Source: Lunularia cruciata
Lineage: Eukaryota; Streptophyta; Marchantiopsida; Lunulariales; Lunulariaceae
Reading direction: 5' to 3'
Length of the DNA: 64,000 nt
Assembly: GCA_948567375.1 (NCBI GenBank)
Contig: OX419759.1
Coordinates: forward strand, 5,982,744 to 6,046,743
Both the position numbers and the translations under genes were made by a program. Shown here piece after piece: positions 44,870 to 55,300 of the stretch (positions within the stretch are counted from its first letter, which is position 1; every line of letters begins with the position of its first letter). The notes below the pieces were generated by a model that saw only the letters and a list, made by a program, of their open reading frames with translations, was not told where the DNA came from and ran no database searches.

Positions 44870-45620
44870 AAGAAAATGTGGGTTCCACATCCTGCAATAT
44901 GTCTAGTCTTTCAAAGACCTTGTCTTCCAAAGATATTACCTTACCATTTGACCTTCATAAGACAAAAATTATGAATGAAGGCCAACAAAAGATTAAGGAT
45001 CTTCCAAAGAAAAAGAAACAAAAGGTAGCCATGGGAACACCACAATATGATATTGTAGCAGACCTCACCTTAGCTCAAGCAAGTATTACATTCAAATAAT
45101 TGTGGGAGGACAACAAGTTCAACAAGAAGCAATTGGTAGTAGCCTTGAGGAAAGTAGCCAGAATAAAGAAATATGAGTTACTAACCATCTATTGAATAGA
45201 GCAGGAAGGTTTGGGTTTGCCAAAAATTGAAGTAGAGATTAGAGGATATACTCCCCATTGACTCTAGATTAGGTGAAAGAAGATATAATCTACAAATTGG
45301 AATACAAAAAGCTTAAGCCAACTTTGCATATCCTACAGTTTGCAAACCAAACTTGGAGATGAACTTTAGGATTGCTAACAAATGTGTTGACCATGATAGG
45401 AGGGATGGCCTTCCAATTGAATTACATTGCCAAGATCTTATGACCTATTGCCAAGATTGGTCACCCATTACTCATTGGAAAACCATGGTTCTACAATGCC
45501 TATGTAGAGATCGATTGGCACACCCATTCAATGAAGTTTAAAGACCCAAACAAGGAGGACCAAAAACCTATCATAATCAATTGAAAGAATATTCTACATC
45601 TTGGGAAAAACTTGTCCTCA
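44870..45620 (+). pseudogene. gag C-terminus and protease of I
   Basis: An open segment at 44878-45099 ends MGTPQYDIVADLTLAQASIT followed by FK; in plant Tat-like elements this type of segment precedes the protease. The protease follows to about 45540 with PKIEVEIRGY, QTWR, TNVLTMIGGMAFQLNYI and IGKPWFYNAYVEIDW. The last is the equivalent of the LLGRPWLY segment of these proteases. The active-site D-S/G-G is not readable. Confidence 0.7.
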
Positions 45621-46079
45621 AATGAAGGTCCATTATGGGTTCTTTAGATGATTCTAAAGAGATCTTCATTATTAACCTTGAATGATATTAAAGTGATAAA
45701 AATAATCAAAGTCTATCACACAAAGGTGCATCTTCAAAAGAGGAAGAATTTAAATATTCTTTGTTAAGCACAAGTTGAGTAAGTCATATGGAAGGGATTG
45801 TTAAACTTGAAAAATGTCAAGATGTCGTCCTTGAAATAGAGAAGGTCTTGAATATTTCCAAGTACATATTCGCAAGAGTATGAGACTTATGCCAACCTAT
45901 TCAAGGTATTGATCAAATGCATAAGCCAGGATATTTTTGTGTGGTCTATTGATCAAATGCTTGCCATTCCTTGGCAGTTTTAGGGGCATTGGGTAGACCT
46001 AATGGAAGGATCAATTCTTGTTTGCCAACATCAATACATTTTGAATCCTAAATACTCATTTTTGGTGAAGGATGAAATT

Positions 46080-47240
46080 GACAAGTATCTTTGGGCATGA
46101 ATTGTCTTTCCCATGCTCAATATTGAATGAGTGTCACCCATTGTGACTGTATCAAAGAAGACCAGAAAAGTTTGTGTATGTCAATACTTACAAAGACTTA
46201 ATGCCATCACAAAGAAAGATCATCATCCAATGCCATTTACAAACACCATCTTAGATCATGAACATTATATCATGAATCATGAATTATAGCTTCTTGGATG
46301 GATTCTTGAAGTACAATCTAGTGTCTATTTTCATGCAAGATAAAGATAAGATTACCTTCACAACTGACTAGGAACATATGCTTATGATTAGATGCACTTT
46401 GGCCTTTGCAATTCCCCTACAACTTTTTAGAGAATGATGAATGCAATAGTCAAAGATTTTCTTTGAAAATTTGTGGAGATCTTTATTGAAAATTTTTTAT
46501 GTCTTTGGCTGGCAAGCATATCATCTTGAACATTTTTGGAAGACATTTGAGATGTACTCCTTGACCAGAATTTCTCTTCACCTAGAGAAATATTTCTTTT
46601 TTATGGAAGAAGGAATTCTGTCGGGACATCATGTTTCCAGAAGAGGAATTGAGGTAGATGTGGAGAAGGTCAAACCCATAAAAGCATTGCAAGCACTAAG
46701 GAATAACAAAGAATGCTGGGCATTTTTGGAACATGCTGGATATTATCTTAGATTTGTGGTAAATTATGCAATACTTGCTACCTCTTTGACAAAGCTACTA
46801 AAGAAATCAAAGGGCTTTGTGTGGACACAAACCCAAGATGATGTGTTTATTGACCTTAAATCAAAATTGATAGAAGCATCAGTCATGAGAGCATTTGATT
46901 GGGTCTGGCCATTTCAAGTTCATGTGGATACCTCTCCTATTGCCATTGGATTCATCCTTAGTCAGAAGAATGATAACTAAAGAGACTATCCTATTTATTA
47001 TGTTAGTAGACAATTATGTGCACTAGAAAATAATTACACCACCAAAGAGAGGGAAGTCTATGCTTGTAAGAAATTCAAACATCATCTATTGGAGCATGAA
47101 TTTATATTCTATGTTGGCCACTTCAACTTGCAACATCTTGTGAAAAAAGGCATACCTCTCAAGACAAATTGCAAGATGGTTATTATTGCAAGAGTTTGCC
47201 TACATTATTTGGGTGAGGAAGTGTATGCACAATGAAAATG
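46080..47240 (+). pseudogene. RT and RNase H of I
   Basis: RT fingers VSPIVTVSKKTRKVCV and DHHPMPFTNTILD (46130-46260). The palm is decayed, with FGLCN and SPTTF-like residues near 46400. The open frame 46471-46980 (169 codons) holds the RT end and connection (LEKYFFFMEEGILSGHHVSR, residues 37-57; LEHAGYYLRFVVNYAILATS) and the RNase H start (FQVHVDTSPIAIGFILSQ). RNase H continues as IYYVSRQLCALENNYTTKER and HFNLQHLVKK. The first RNase H Asp is kept. The RT active site is not readable. Confidence 0.8.
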
Positions 47241-47559
47241 TAGACTTCCTCTCAAGGTTGGCAATAGAAGATCAATACATAAAGTTGAAACATGACTTTT
47301 TGGATGATGAACTCTTCTAATTAACAATATCCCAAAGGGTCTACTGCAAGAAGAAATATAAATATTTGCAAACCTTACAATGTTCTAAATGATTAGACCT
47401 AGAACAAAGGACAAATTTCTTCCTAAATTGGACCTACTACTTGAAGAGAGGATTTCATTTCAAGTTGGAGGTAGATGAAGTGTTATGGTAATGTCTAAAG
47501 TCATACCAAGTGGGTGGATTAATATAATCACTTCATTCCAAGGTCTCAAGAGAACATTA

Positions 47560-48626
47560 TGCATTCAAGAACACTATCAAAAAGATATTGGTGACCAAAT
47601 ATTAGTTGCCCATAATGTACAAGGATGTGCATGATTACATCAAGAAATGCAATGCTTGTTAACGGATTGGTTACCCACTCCTAGAACAAAATAGCTAGTG
47701 CAACAAATTTTAACTCTTGCTCCATTTGAGAAATGAGCAATTGACTTTATAGGACCAATGCAACCAACTACAAAAATCATATGGATGAAGTAAATTCTTG
47801 TATGCACAAATAATGCTACCAAGATTGTAGAGGTGGAAGCTATACAGAGGGATGATGCAAAAACTAGTTCCACAATTCTTCTTTCAAAACATCATTTCCC
47901 ATTGTGACTGCCCACTAGAATTAGTGAATTATAGAGGGACTCATTTCTTGAGTACCCTTATAGAAGCACTCATTGAGTACTTCTTGATCAACACCACAAG
48001 AATACTCCTTATAATCCAAAAGTCAATGGATAATGTAGAAATTCAATGGATTGCTATACCAAATACTCAACACAATAATTGTAAATCATGCATATAATTG
48101 ACATTTAAGTTATTAGTTTCACTTTGGGCTTATTGCACTATAGAGAAGATCATGATCCAATAGACACCATACTTTTTCAGGTATATGTTGCACCCAATTT
48201 TACCCATCAAATTTGAAATACCTTCCTATAGGACTGTTTTAGAGGATAGACTACCAAAACATAAAGAGTCAGGATTTTTGTCTTCACCAATTGATGTGGT
48301 TGGACAAGAAGCTAGATAAAGAAAATGAAAATGCCAAAGTCATTCAACAAAAGAGAAAAGAATGACATGATAAAATCTTATAGAAGACTCCATGAAGAGA
48401 AATGATTTGGTTTTACTTTACAATTGATACATGAGATTTTTGAGAAAACTTCATCTTTGATAGATGAGTCCTACCAAGTTGTGCAAGTTTACAAGAAGTG
48501 TCTCTAGAAGTAGTTGATTTGGAAGGGAATTTATTCACCACAAGAGTCAATAGTTGGCAAGTAAGGAGGTCCTCTGGATGATACCTTTAGAAGACACTCA
48601 ATGTGTTCATGGTGACATTCACATTT
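47560..48626 (+). pseudogene. Integrase of I
   Basis: Zinc-binding end YIKKCNAC (about 47635-47660), then LAPFEK and AIDFIGPMQPTTKIIW with the first catalytic Asp. NNATKIVEVEAIQRDDAKTS follows, then RGTHFLSTLIEALIEYF near 47930-47990, where the residue before RG is not Asp. The third motif reads KSMDNVEIQ instead of NGQ.E. The C-terminal half to 48600 includes the YKKCL and LGGPL-type end without a chromodomain. Confidence 0.75.
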
Positions 48627-48637
48627 GAAGAAGGGAG
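48627..48637 (+). other. Polypurine tract of I
   Basis: GAAGAAGGGAG lies three bases before TGTAGTGCACAAG, the likely start of the 3' LTR at 48640. Confidence 0.6.
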
Positions 48638-48639
48638 TA

Positions 48640-49007
48640 TGTAGTGCACAAGAAATTTGAATTTTCTTACTTTGTTACATTAAAAATATGCCACAAAAGG
48701 CATTAGGTAGTGTAGTCTTAGCCCATCAAATGCATTTTACATATTTTGTAGATAGGTGTGGAAGATCTACCCCCAATTAATAAGTCCTTCCAAAAATAGG
48801 TGTTTAATGAACATAGCCTACAAGTTGGTAAGATAGGTGGTATATTGAGGCTTGAAGATCTTCATGATTTTCCCAAAAATCTCCCTTCAAGCTAGGTTCT
48901 TATAATCAGCTAGTAACCATCCATAGGTGAGATGCATATCATGGGCAAAGGCCTTATCAATCGTCACCTACATCTTGCTATTATAAAACCAAGACTCAAA
49001 AGTATAA
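48640..49007 (+). repeat. 3' LTR of I, first piece
   Basis: Starts TGTAGTGCACAAGAAATTTG after the purine tract and runs to the ATAA at 49004-49007, which is repeated at 58811-58814. The LTR assignment rests on the tract and TG start, because no 5' copy was found. Confidence 0.6.
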
Positions 49008-49560
49008 TGTCGTGCGTATATACATCGCTACACAACATACATCGCTGTCAACATCATACACTATAGAAGCACAACTCACACATAAGTCATACATAGACTC
49101 TAAAGTGCCACAATAATCAGATTGCTTACCACTCTCAACTCAACTCAACTCAGATCAGTACTTGATCTGTCATTATAAACTGCCAACAATTGGGCACTGA
49201 TTACAGTCAAGCCACACCCACTCAAGCATAGAGAATCCAAGTGATGCTTGCCGGCCTCTGTCCACCATAGCCAAGAACTCAAAGGCTCAGCATTAGAGAA
49301 GTGAGCTCTATGGAGCTCACTTCAAAACTATACTCCCTGGACGCAAGCTAGCATTGAAACCCAAATGGTCTCGCTGGCGGCACACTTGACGGTGCAAACG
49401 GTGCAAAGTAACGGTGGGCCCCATCGTGAAGTCAGTACCCTGAACACAAAATCTAACCGTCGGAAAGTAGTCTCTGAGAAATTGCTGAAATAACTCTAAC
49501 TACTATCATTGGAACTCCAATGTCCAAGCATCTAGATGCAACACTACAAATGGCGTGACA
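49008..49560 (-). repeat. 3' LTR of C1
   Basis: The plus strand runs from TGTCGTGCGTATATAC to ATGGCGTGACA (553 bp). It matches the solo LTR 9608-10147 in reverse complement and C2 59053-59612. Its sense 3' end (49008-49113) is repeated as a separate 106-bp copy at 49563-49668, between the LTR and the purine tract. Confidence 0.85.
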
Positions 49561-49562
49561 GC

Positions 49563-49668
49563 TGTCGTGTGTATATACATCGCTACACAACATACATCAC
49601 TGTCAGCATCATACACTATAGAAGCACAACTCACACATAAGTCATACATAGAGTCTAAAGTGCCACAA
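49563..49668 (-). repeat. Extra 106-bp copy of the LTR 3' end in C1
   Basis: TGTCGTGTGTATATAC...GTGCCACA repeats 49008-49113 with a few changes, separated from the LTR by GC. In the sense direction it directly follows the purine tract AGGGGGGCAAT and begins TGTGGCACTTTAG, exactly where an LTR should start. C2 has the same arrangement. Confidence 0.85.
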
Positions 49669-49670
49669 TT

Positions 49671-49680
49671 GCCCCCCTAG
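49671..49680 (-). other. Polypurine tract of C1
   Basis: GCCCCCCTAG on the plus strand, that is CTAGGGGGGC in sense. It is identical in C2 (59723-59732). Confidence 0.7.
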
Positions 49681-49836
49681 CTGGCAGTTAGGTCCTTCTA
49701 ACTCTAGATAGCCATCTACTCTAAGTATATGGTATACCCTCTAATGGACAAAGATCAAGAGACCGGGTGCTATGGAGCCCCATCGTTAGTTGCCTGTCTG
49801 CAATCTATACCATATAAAGAATGAACTAGTTATAGG

Positions 49837-50379
49837 TCAAGTACATCTAGGACATAACCACTGTCCTTGAGGAACCACCGTGAGGGGAGGAGTCATACAT
49901 GCCATATGCCATCCTCTTGAACAGCTATCACACACTAACATAGTAGCAGCTCCACCAGAAGAGCCACATAACATACACCTCAAGCCTGCACGTACAAGTG
50001 CCAAGCTTGGGTCCATAGTACCATCAATGTTTGGAAGGTGGCATGGCACACAATTGTGCACATGATCCTTCCAAACAACACCATCACGTCCTTCTAACAC
50101 AAGGACTGCAGATGGCAAAACCTCGCGCACTCTCAAGATAGTGTGGCCTATAGAAACATCAAGTGTCATCGGCGCTGTCTGTTGTAGATATACATAATCG
50201 CCTAGATGAAATTGACGGATCAAGGGTCTATAACCTCCTCCTCGAATGGTAGCATAGTGTAAAGTATCTCTATGCTGAGCAATCGTCAAGTTCTCAAAGG
50301 CCGTCGGCATCACTCTCCAAAAGATCTTTGCCCGCTGAGAACATGCGCTCATCCATACATCGGGGTCATCCAAGTCCAA
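49837..50379 (-). CDS. Integrase C-terminal region fused to a PHD finger (C1)
   Basis: A 180-codon open segment ending at a real stop. Residues 1-50 continue integrase. Residues about 57-118 are the GPF/Y-like module (FHLGDYVYLQQTAP, VLVLEGRDGVVWKDHV). Residues 133-180 form a C4HC3 PHD finger: CMLC, CDSC, HMAC and CPRC with the conserved W of QWLCPRC two residues before the last Cys pair. PHD fingers bind histone H3 tails, so this is likely a chromatin reader that could steer integration, the role played by the chromodomain in chromoviruses. The same fusion occurs in C2, so it is not a chance join. All eight zinc ligands are intact. Confidence 0.9.
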   Translation of the reverse strand: MDLDDPDVWMSACSQRAKIFWRVMPTAFENLTIAQHRDTLHYATIRGGGYRPLIRQFHLGDYVYLQQTAPMTLDVSIGHTILRVREVLPSAVLVLEGRDGVVWKDHVHNCVPCHLPNIDGTMDPSLALVRAGLRCMLCGSSGGAATMLVCDSCSRGWHMACMTPPLTVVPQGQWLCPRCT

Positions 50380-51100
50380 AACTACAGTAGCATCTCAACA
50401 AATGGCTGCAGGTAAATCTGGATCTCGTCCATAGAGTAGAAAGTATGGTGAGAAGGATGCTAAGGAGGCTTGCCGGCTGAACCAATAGCCCATGGCCAAC
50501 CAAGGTAATTGGAGATCCCAATCTCCCAAGTGGCCTCTCTGCAAACCATACTTTTGCAATCCTCTCTTAACCGTCTGAACCACTCTCTTTGCTAAGCCAT
50601 CTGCCCCAGGGTGATCTTAGGATGTCGTATGATGATCAATCAAAGCCTTGTCACACAAGACCTGAAACTCCTCCAAGAACTATGTACCCTGATCAGTCAA
50701 AACCTCAGTTGGTGCACCAAAATGACTAAGAACTCGATCCAGGAACGAGTAAGTTGTCCCTTCACTAGACTTGTTAGGTAGTGCCACCAACTCAATCCAC
50801 TTGGAGAAGTGCTCCACCATCACCAAAACATACCAATGATGTCTCACAATCAACGGTAAAGGTCCAACAAAGTCCAAACTCCAACGGTAACCCAATCCCA
50901 TGATAGGTAATGGGTGTAATTGTGGCAATGGAGCATTGAATGATGCTCTAACTTGGTCACAAACCACACATCTGGCAACAAATTGCTGTACCTCAGTCTA
51001 CATATCGTGCCACCAATAATGACTCTGGAGTAAGCTATACATACGCTTTACTCCAAAATGTCCTAGCTCCTCATGAGCATGACGGACCAACTATGGTCTC
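50380..51100 (-). pseudogene. Integrase zinc finger and core of C1
   Basis: The minus strand shows VRHAHEELGHFGVKRMYSLL, VARCVVCDQVRASF (HHCC domain, about 51095-50940), then GYRWSLDFVGPLPLIVRHHW with the first catalytic Asp and LVMVEHFSKWIELVALPNKS. The open segment 50967-50680 ends at VLTDQGT with the second catalytic Asp. The next part continues after a stop with FQVLCDKALIDHH. The third motif region reads GADGLAKRVVQTVKRGLQKY, where the usual GQTERVV has Ala-Lys for Glu-Arg, so the catalytic Glu is not evident. C2 has the same residues. Confidence 0.8.
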
Positions 51101-52214
51101 TGAGATGGAAGTGGTACTACTTGCACTCTACCATCCTCCCATACACGCAAAAGGTGTCTACCCTCCAATCTAAACCGTATGGCTTGCTGAAGAACCCGGT
51201 CTCTCTCCTTGGCCCCAATTGTGCCACCCACAACACTAGTGCAAAGATAGTCCATCACTAAGACATCATCATGAATGTCTCGCTGAACTGTACCAATATC
51301 TTCACTCTCTGGATCTGTGACCTCAATAACTCCTCCTGTATGCGCTGAGAGAGATACCACCAAAGCCTCTGCAAATATACACAGAAAGGCCAATGCATGC
51401 CAACCTAGCACCATCTCCTCATCTGCCTTACCATGCCAACATGCTCCGGTCTGATCCTGCTGGCTGGGACATGGGTTTCTACTCAACCCATCTGCATCAC
51501 GGTTCACCACTCCAGGTCTATGAACAACCATGAAATCATACTCCTGTAAAACCAGAGCCCATCGTGCAAGCTTCCTTGAAAGCTTGTCGGACTCTATCAA
51601 CCACTTCAGCGGTTGATGATCAGTGATGAGAGTGAAGGGGTTACCAAATAGGTAACATCAGAAATGTGCTACTGCCCAAATTGCTGCCAAGCACTCTCCC
51701 TCATATGAACTATACTTTGCCTCTGCTGAATTGTTGGAGCGACTAGTATAGGCCACCACAAACTCCTTCTCCTCATCATCATGTTGGGTGAGCACCGCTC
51801 CAAGCCCCAACATACTCCAATCAGTGTGAACCTGAATGGTCGTCTCCTGATCAGTCTCCTCAAAATAGGAGCAGATGTCAACCTCTCCTTGAGCTCTACA
51901 AAAGCTCTCTCCTGCTCATCTCCCCAACACCACTCCTGTGTAAGCTTGGTCAGCTTTGTCAAGGCCTTGGCAATGGCACTAAATCCTCTAACATAGTGGC
52001 GATAGAAGTTCACCAACCCAAGGAATGCTTGCACTCTACTCACATCTGTAGGCCGAGGAATACGTGCAATAGCCTCCACCTTGGTCTGCTGAATACCAAG
52101 TCCTTCGGGGTAGATAGTGTGACCCAAATACTCAACCTGCTCATGGAAGAACCTACACTTCCCATGATGTAATTTGAGTCCATGAGATCTCAACCTCTCA
52201 AACACCTCCACCAA
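51091..52214 (-). pseudogene. RT thumb, RNase H and spacer of C1
   Basis: The open segment 52214-51669 covers the RT end (HGKCRFFHEQVEYLGHTIYP) and connection (LGLVNFYRHYVRGFSAIAKA, RAFVELKERLTSAPIL). A frame change near 51840 follows; in the other frame RNase H continues as in C2 (VHTDWSMLGLGAVLTQHDDE, AYASRSNNSAEAKYSSYEGE). The open segment 51600-51091 holds the RNase H end (LARWALVLQEYDFMVVHRPG) and NRDADGLSRNPCPS, then a spacer of about 100 residues before integrase. Only one indel disrupts an otherwise readable protein. Confidence 0.85.
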
Positions 52215-52800
52215 CTATCTCTCATGCTCCTCCACAGTAGTGCTATAAACCAAAATGTCATCAATATAGCACTAAGCAAAATCCAATCCAGCTAGGATCC
52301 TATCTATGACCCTCTGGAACTCAGCAAGAGCGTTCTTTAACCCAAATGGTAAGAACCTCCACTGATATAACACATCCTTGCCGTGAGGATCAATAGCCCA
52401 AAATGTTGTCTTGGACCTATCCTCCTCCTTGATCGGCAACTGATGATATCCCACTCAAAGATCCAAAGTACTGAAGATCTTTGCATGCCCAATCACATCA
52501 AAAATCTCCTCCGGTGTAGGCATGGCATACTGATCAGCTCTGGTCTGTCGGTTGATAGGACGGTAATCTCCACACATCCGCCTATCTGTATAGTTGCCAT
52601 GCATATCCTTCTTGGCTGGCATCACTATTGCTGATGCATACTCTCCATGTGAAATCTCCACCAAACCAGCCTCAAAAAGGTCACTACTATGGCTCTGAAT
52701 CAATGTCCTCTCCATCTCACTATATCAATAAGGACGTCGGAAAACTGGTGTGTCGCTAGTTAGCTCAATCCATGTTGAAGGCAAAACAACTCATGTGACT
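52215..52800 (-). pseudogene. Reverse transcriptase palm of C1
   Basis: Minus-strand open segments 52715-52455 and 52454-52272 in one frame: ERTLIQSHSSDLFEAGLVEI, MCGDYRPINRQTRADQYAMP, FSTLDL, GYHQLPIKEEDRSKTTFW, YQWRFLPFGLKNALAEFQ. After a single stop at 52269-52271, CYIDDILVYST carries the catalytic Asp pair. The few stops (TAG for a Gln or Trp codon) are the only visible lesions, so this RT was probably active not long before insertion. Confidence 0.88.
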
Positions 52801-52839
52801 CCTCAAGAACCTCCAAACCCTCTGTCTTTCCTCTCTAGT

Positions 52840-54300
52840 AAGCTTAGGTCCAAGATCTGGCTCCCAAGTATCCTCTGTAACTATAGTAGGAGTGGAAGAC
52901 GTATTGACTGACTGCTACATGGGCCCTTGGGAGCAATAGTGTCATGCTCTCGACCACTAGAGGTCCCAACCTCCGTGTGGAAAACTCCCTCCACTCTGGC
53001 TGCAAGCTCCACACGTCCTCTGGCTGCATCCCATGTGGACCAAGAGTGTAATCTAAGTAGCCCACACTTACCTAGATGGACTCCAAGTAGACCACTCTCC
53101 CTAATACCTACTGGATGTGTCCCAAGAATACCATGTCCACTTGTTCCATTGCCCCCAACATGTGCCTGAATTGTCTCGATAGGCACAAGGCTCACAAGTG
53201 TTCGAGTGGTGATGCCTATCAAGCGCATCCTATGTTGCTCTGCCAAGCCAAGGCTCACAATCCAGGTGAAACAGTTCAGGTCCATAGCCTGACCTAACAC
53301 TTGATGCATGGATGCCTCAGACACTACTGGAACAACGGTAATACTGGTGCAAAACCCATTGCCCGCTCTCTCTCATCAGCGTTGGGCTCCACCAACTACT
53401 GTAGCTGTGAGTCCCAAACAAGTCTAGGTCCTCCTCCTTGAAAAGCATGAGAGCTTGGGAAACTCATGAGTGTGGGAAATGCGGCTCTAGGCTGTCCAAC
53501 TAGGTTCACCACTGCCATAGGTGACCTATCAGCCATTACCACTGTCTGAGACTGACGCCCAACATCCAAGATATCATCAACAAGAATATGGTCCAATCGC
53601 TAAATCTCATCATAAGCACGCTGTAGAACCTCTCTAGGTAAGAAGTTTGTCCACCAAAGACAAAGACAATGAGCCCATGATCCCACTCTGGCTGCATCTA
53701 ACAATACAGCAGGTCCCATCCAAGAATGGACCTGATGTGTACTCGCCACCACTCTAGTGCAAGAATCACCCATCAAAGGAATGCTCTCCAAAAGGTAAGT
53801 TGGAGAAACAGACTAATGAACCTAGAGATGTTGTAGTATCCGTAACATCTCCCAAAACACACCTAAACAAGGATCCTGAAGACCCAATCCTCTACCAGCA
53901 CGTGTATGTCCCTGACATGGCCATCCAAAAATCACCAAGTGAATAGGCCCATGTCTCTCTGGGTCATGCACCCCCAATAAGGAAATGTCTCTTGGTAGGG
54001 CCTTCTGGTAACCTCTTATTGCTGACATCGGTTATAACTCCGGATACCGATAGGCCAAGTGTGCCACATGATGTAGAGAGACTCGCCTAGCAATCTCATC
54101 TCTCTCTACATACAAGTACTTGTGTACTCGAATACCCGCTTGTAACACCGCAGCTAGTCCGGTGTTGATCCTACCAAACAACTCCAATAGGCATATCTCC
54201 TCTACTGGATACTGCCAAGCAATGAGTGTGGTATCCAGAGGTGTCAAAGCAATTTCCTTTGGAGGCTCATCCTCACACTCATCTCTTGATGGTATGAAGG
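52840..54300 (-). pseudogene. C5 cytosine DNA methyltransferase domain of C1, between protease and RT
   Basis: C5 methyltransferases move a methyl group from S-adenosylmethionine to cytosine. Motif I is CLLELFGRINTGLAAVL (54145-54193). Motif II is YVERDE (about 54095-54112). Motif IV is HLVIFGWPCQGHTRAGRG with the catalytic PC at 53915-53920. Motif VI (usually ENV) reads ESIP at 53777-53788. Motif VIII (RLR) reads CLC at 53660-53668 before LWWTN. A target-recognition stretch follows (LDHILVDDILDVG, GGGPRLVWDS), then motif X with GQAMDLN at 53274-53294. One frame runs from 54673 to 53396, broken by five stops; after a shift the end is open at 53324-52881. The motif order is unpermuted, unlike plant DRM enzymes. 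Protease and RT flank it, so it belongs to the element. Confidence 0.88.
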
Positions 54301-55300
54301 CTCCACTCCAAGCCTACTGCACCAACTGATCTGCATGCTACTGCAATGCCTCCTCTAAACTCCACAATGGAACATCCAAGGTGGATGGAACAATCCCACT
54401 TGTACTCCAAAGCCGAGTGATCTCCTTTGGTATTGGAGTATCCTCTACATGGGCGTTCCTCTCCAACAAGTCACCAGGCCAAGTAATTGCACCACTGAAA
54501 GCTAAAACTGATGCTGCCATGGTCCCGGGTTGTAGTGAGCCAAGGCTGCCACTACTGAAGCGTATTGGTAGGCAACATACCCGTTCCTCACCAGACTGCC
54601 AACCAGGTCTATAAGAGGTTGTCTCCTCCCAATAGTCAATGCTGAAACCCATGGGGTATAACACTGCCCTCAACTAGCACATCATATGACTCAGCTATCG
54701 TTGCAATAGCCTGAGCTCTCACCACCAAGCTATCAATCGGATGACCAAGCTGAACCTGGACAACAAGCTCTCTATGTGTGATGTATTGTGTCAAACCACC
54801 ACCTAGAGATGTCTAGATCTCTAATGGACACCTCTCCACATCAGTCTTCCGTAACTCCAGACCGACAACTGCAGCCTTTCCCAACATAAGGGGCTACGCA
54901 CCAAAGTCTAACAAGACTCTCTGTGGTGTATAGACCTTCCTTGAAGGTCCCACCAAAAAAAAAATCCCCCTCTGGTTATCCAATAGGACAACACCAGGTG
55001 TAAACTGTGCTCTCTCAAAGGCCGGTCTAGCTGGCAACTCCTCCAATCTAGCCGCTACTGCCTGCCATAAACCACTCGTCGCTGAATGGATCCCATGCTC
55101 CTCAACCAAGTCAGCTCCACTACCAACCACCTCTGCTCTAGTAGTAGGAACCACACCATCCCTACTCTCACACAACGTGGCAGCCAACCAGAACACTAAG
55201 GCTGGGTCAACTCCCAATGTAAACATATCACTAGTTGAAAACAAAGGATGCCGCATAATCAGCTGAGCTGCCCCCAACATCATGCTAGACTCAGTCTGTG
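54301..55300 (-). pseudogene. Aspartic protease of C1 and linker to methyltransferase
   Basis: The open segment 55283-54894 contains gag-protease linker (LVEEHGIHSATSGLWQAVAA) and ends TPQRVLLDFGA, the active-site strand with DFGA where DTGA/DSGA is usual (54897-54908). After a stop come PLMLGKAAVVGLELRKTD and LTQYITHRELVVQVQLGHPI. The segment 54673-54338 begins MRAVLYPMGFSIDYWEETTS and YRPGWQSGEERVCCLPIRFS, the protease C-terminal end. It leads in the same frame into the methyltransferase. Confidence 0.8.

Larger units (their letters stand above)
41441..44870 (-). other. Unrecognised coding-like unit J inside element I
   Basis: A 3.4-kb block on the minus strand that interrupts the gag of I. 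From right to left it shows CCAAT and TATA-like signals (44517, 44501), a first open segment (44341-44105), a second (44102-43890), an acidic Glu/Ser-rich stretch (about 43550-43300), two coiled-coil segments (43067-42750, 42363-42154) and a promoter/leader-like end (41820-41441). It has no RT, integrase or transposase motif. I found no terminal repeats. It could be a large retrotransposon derivative carrying an extra ORF, a captured host gene, or the remnant of both. Confidence 0.5.

Noticed and set aside
52840-54300. Host DRM-type or CMT methyltransferase gene fragment
   Set aside because: Motif order I to X is not permuted as in DRM, no chromodomain is embedded as in CMT, and the domain is flanked in two copies by protease and RT/RNase H of the same element.
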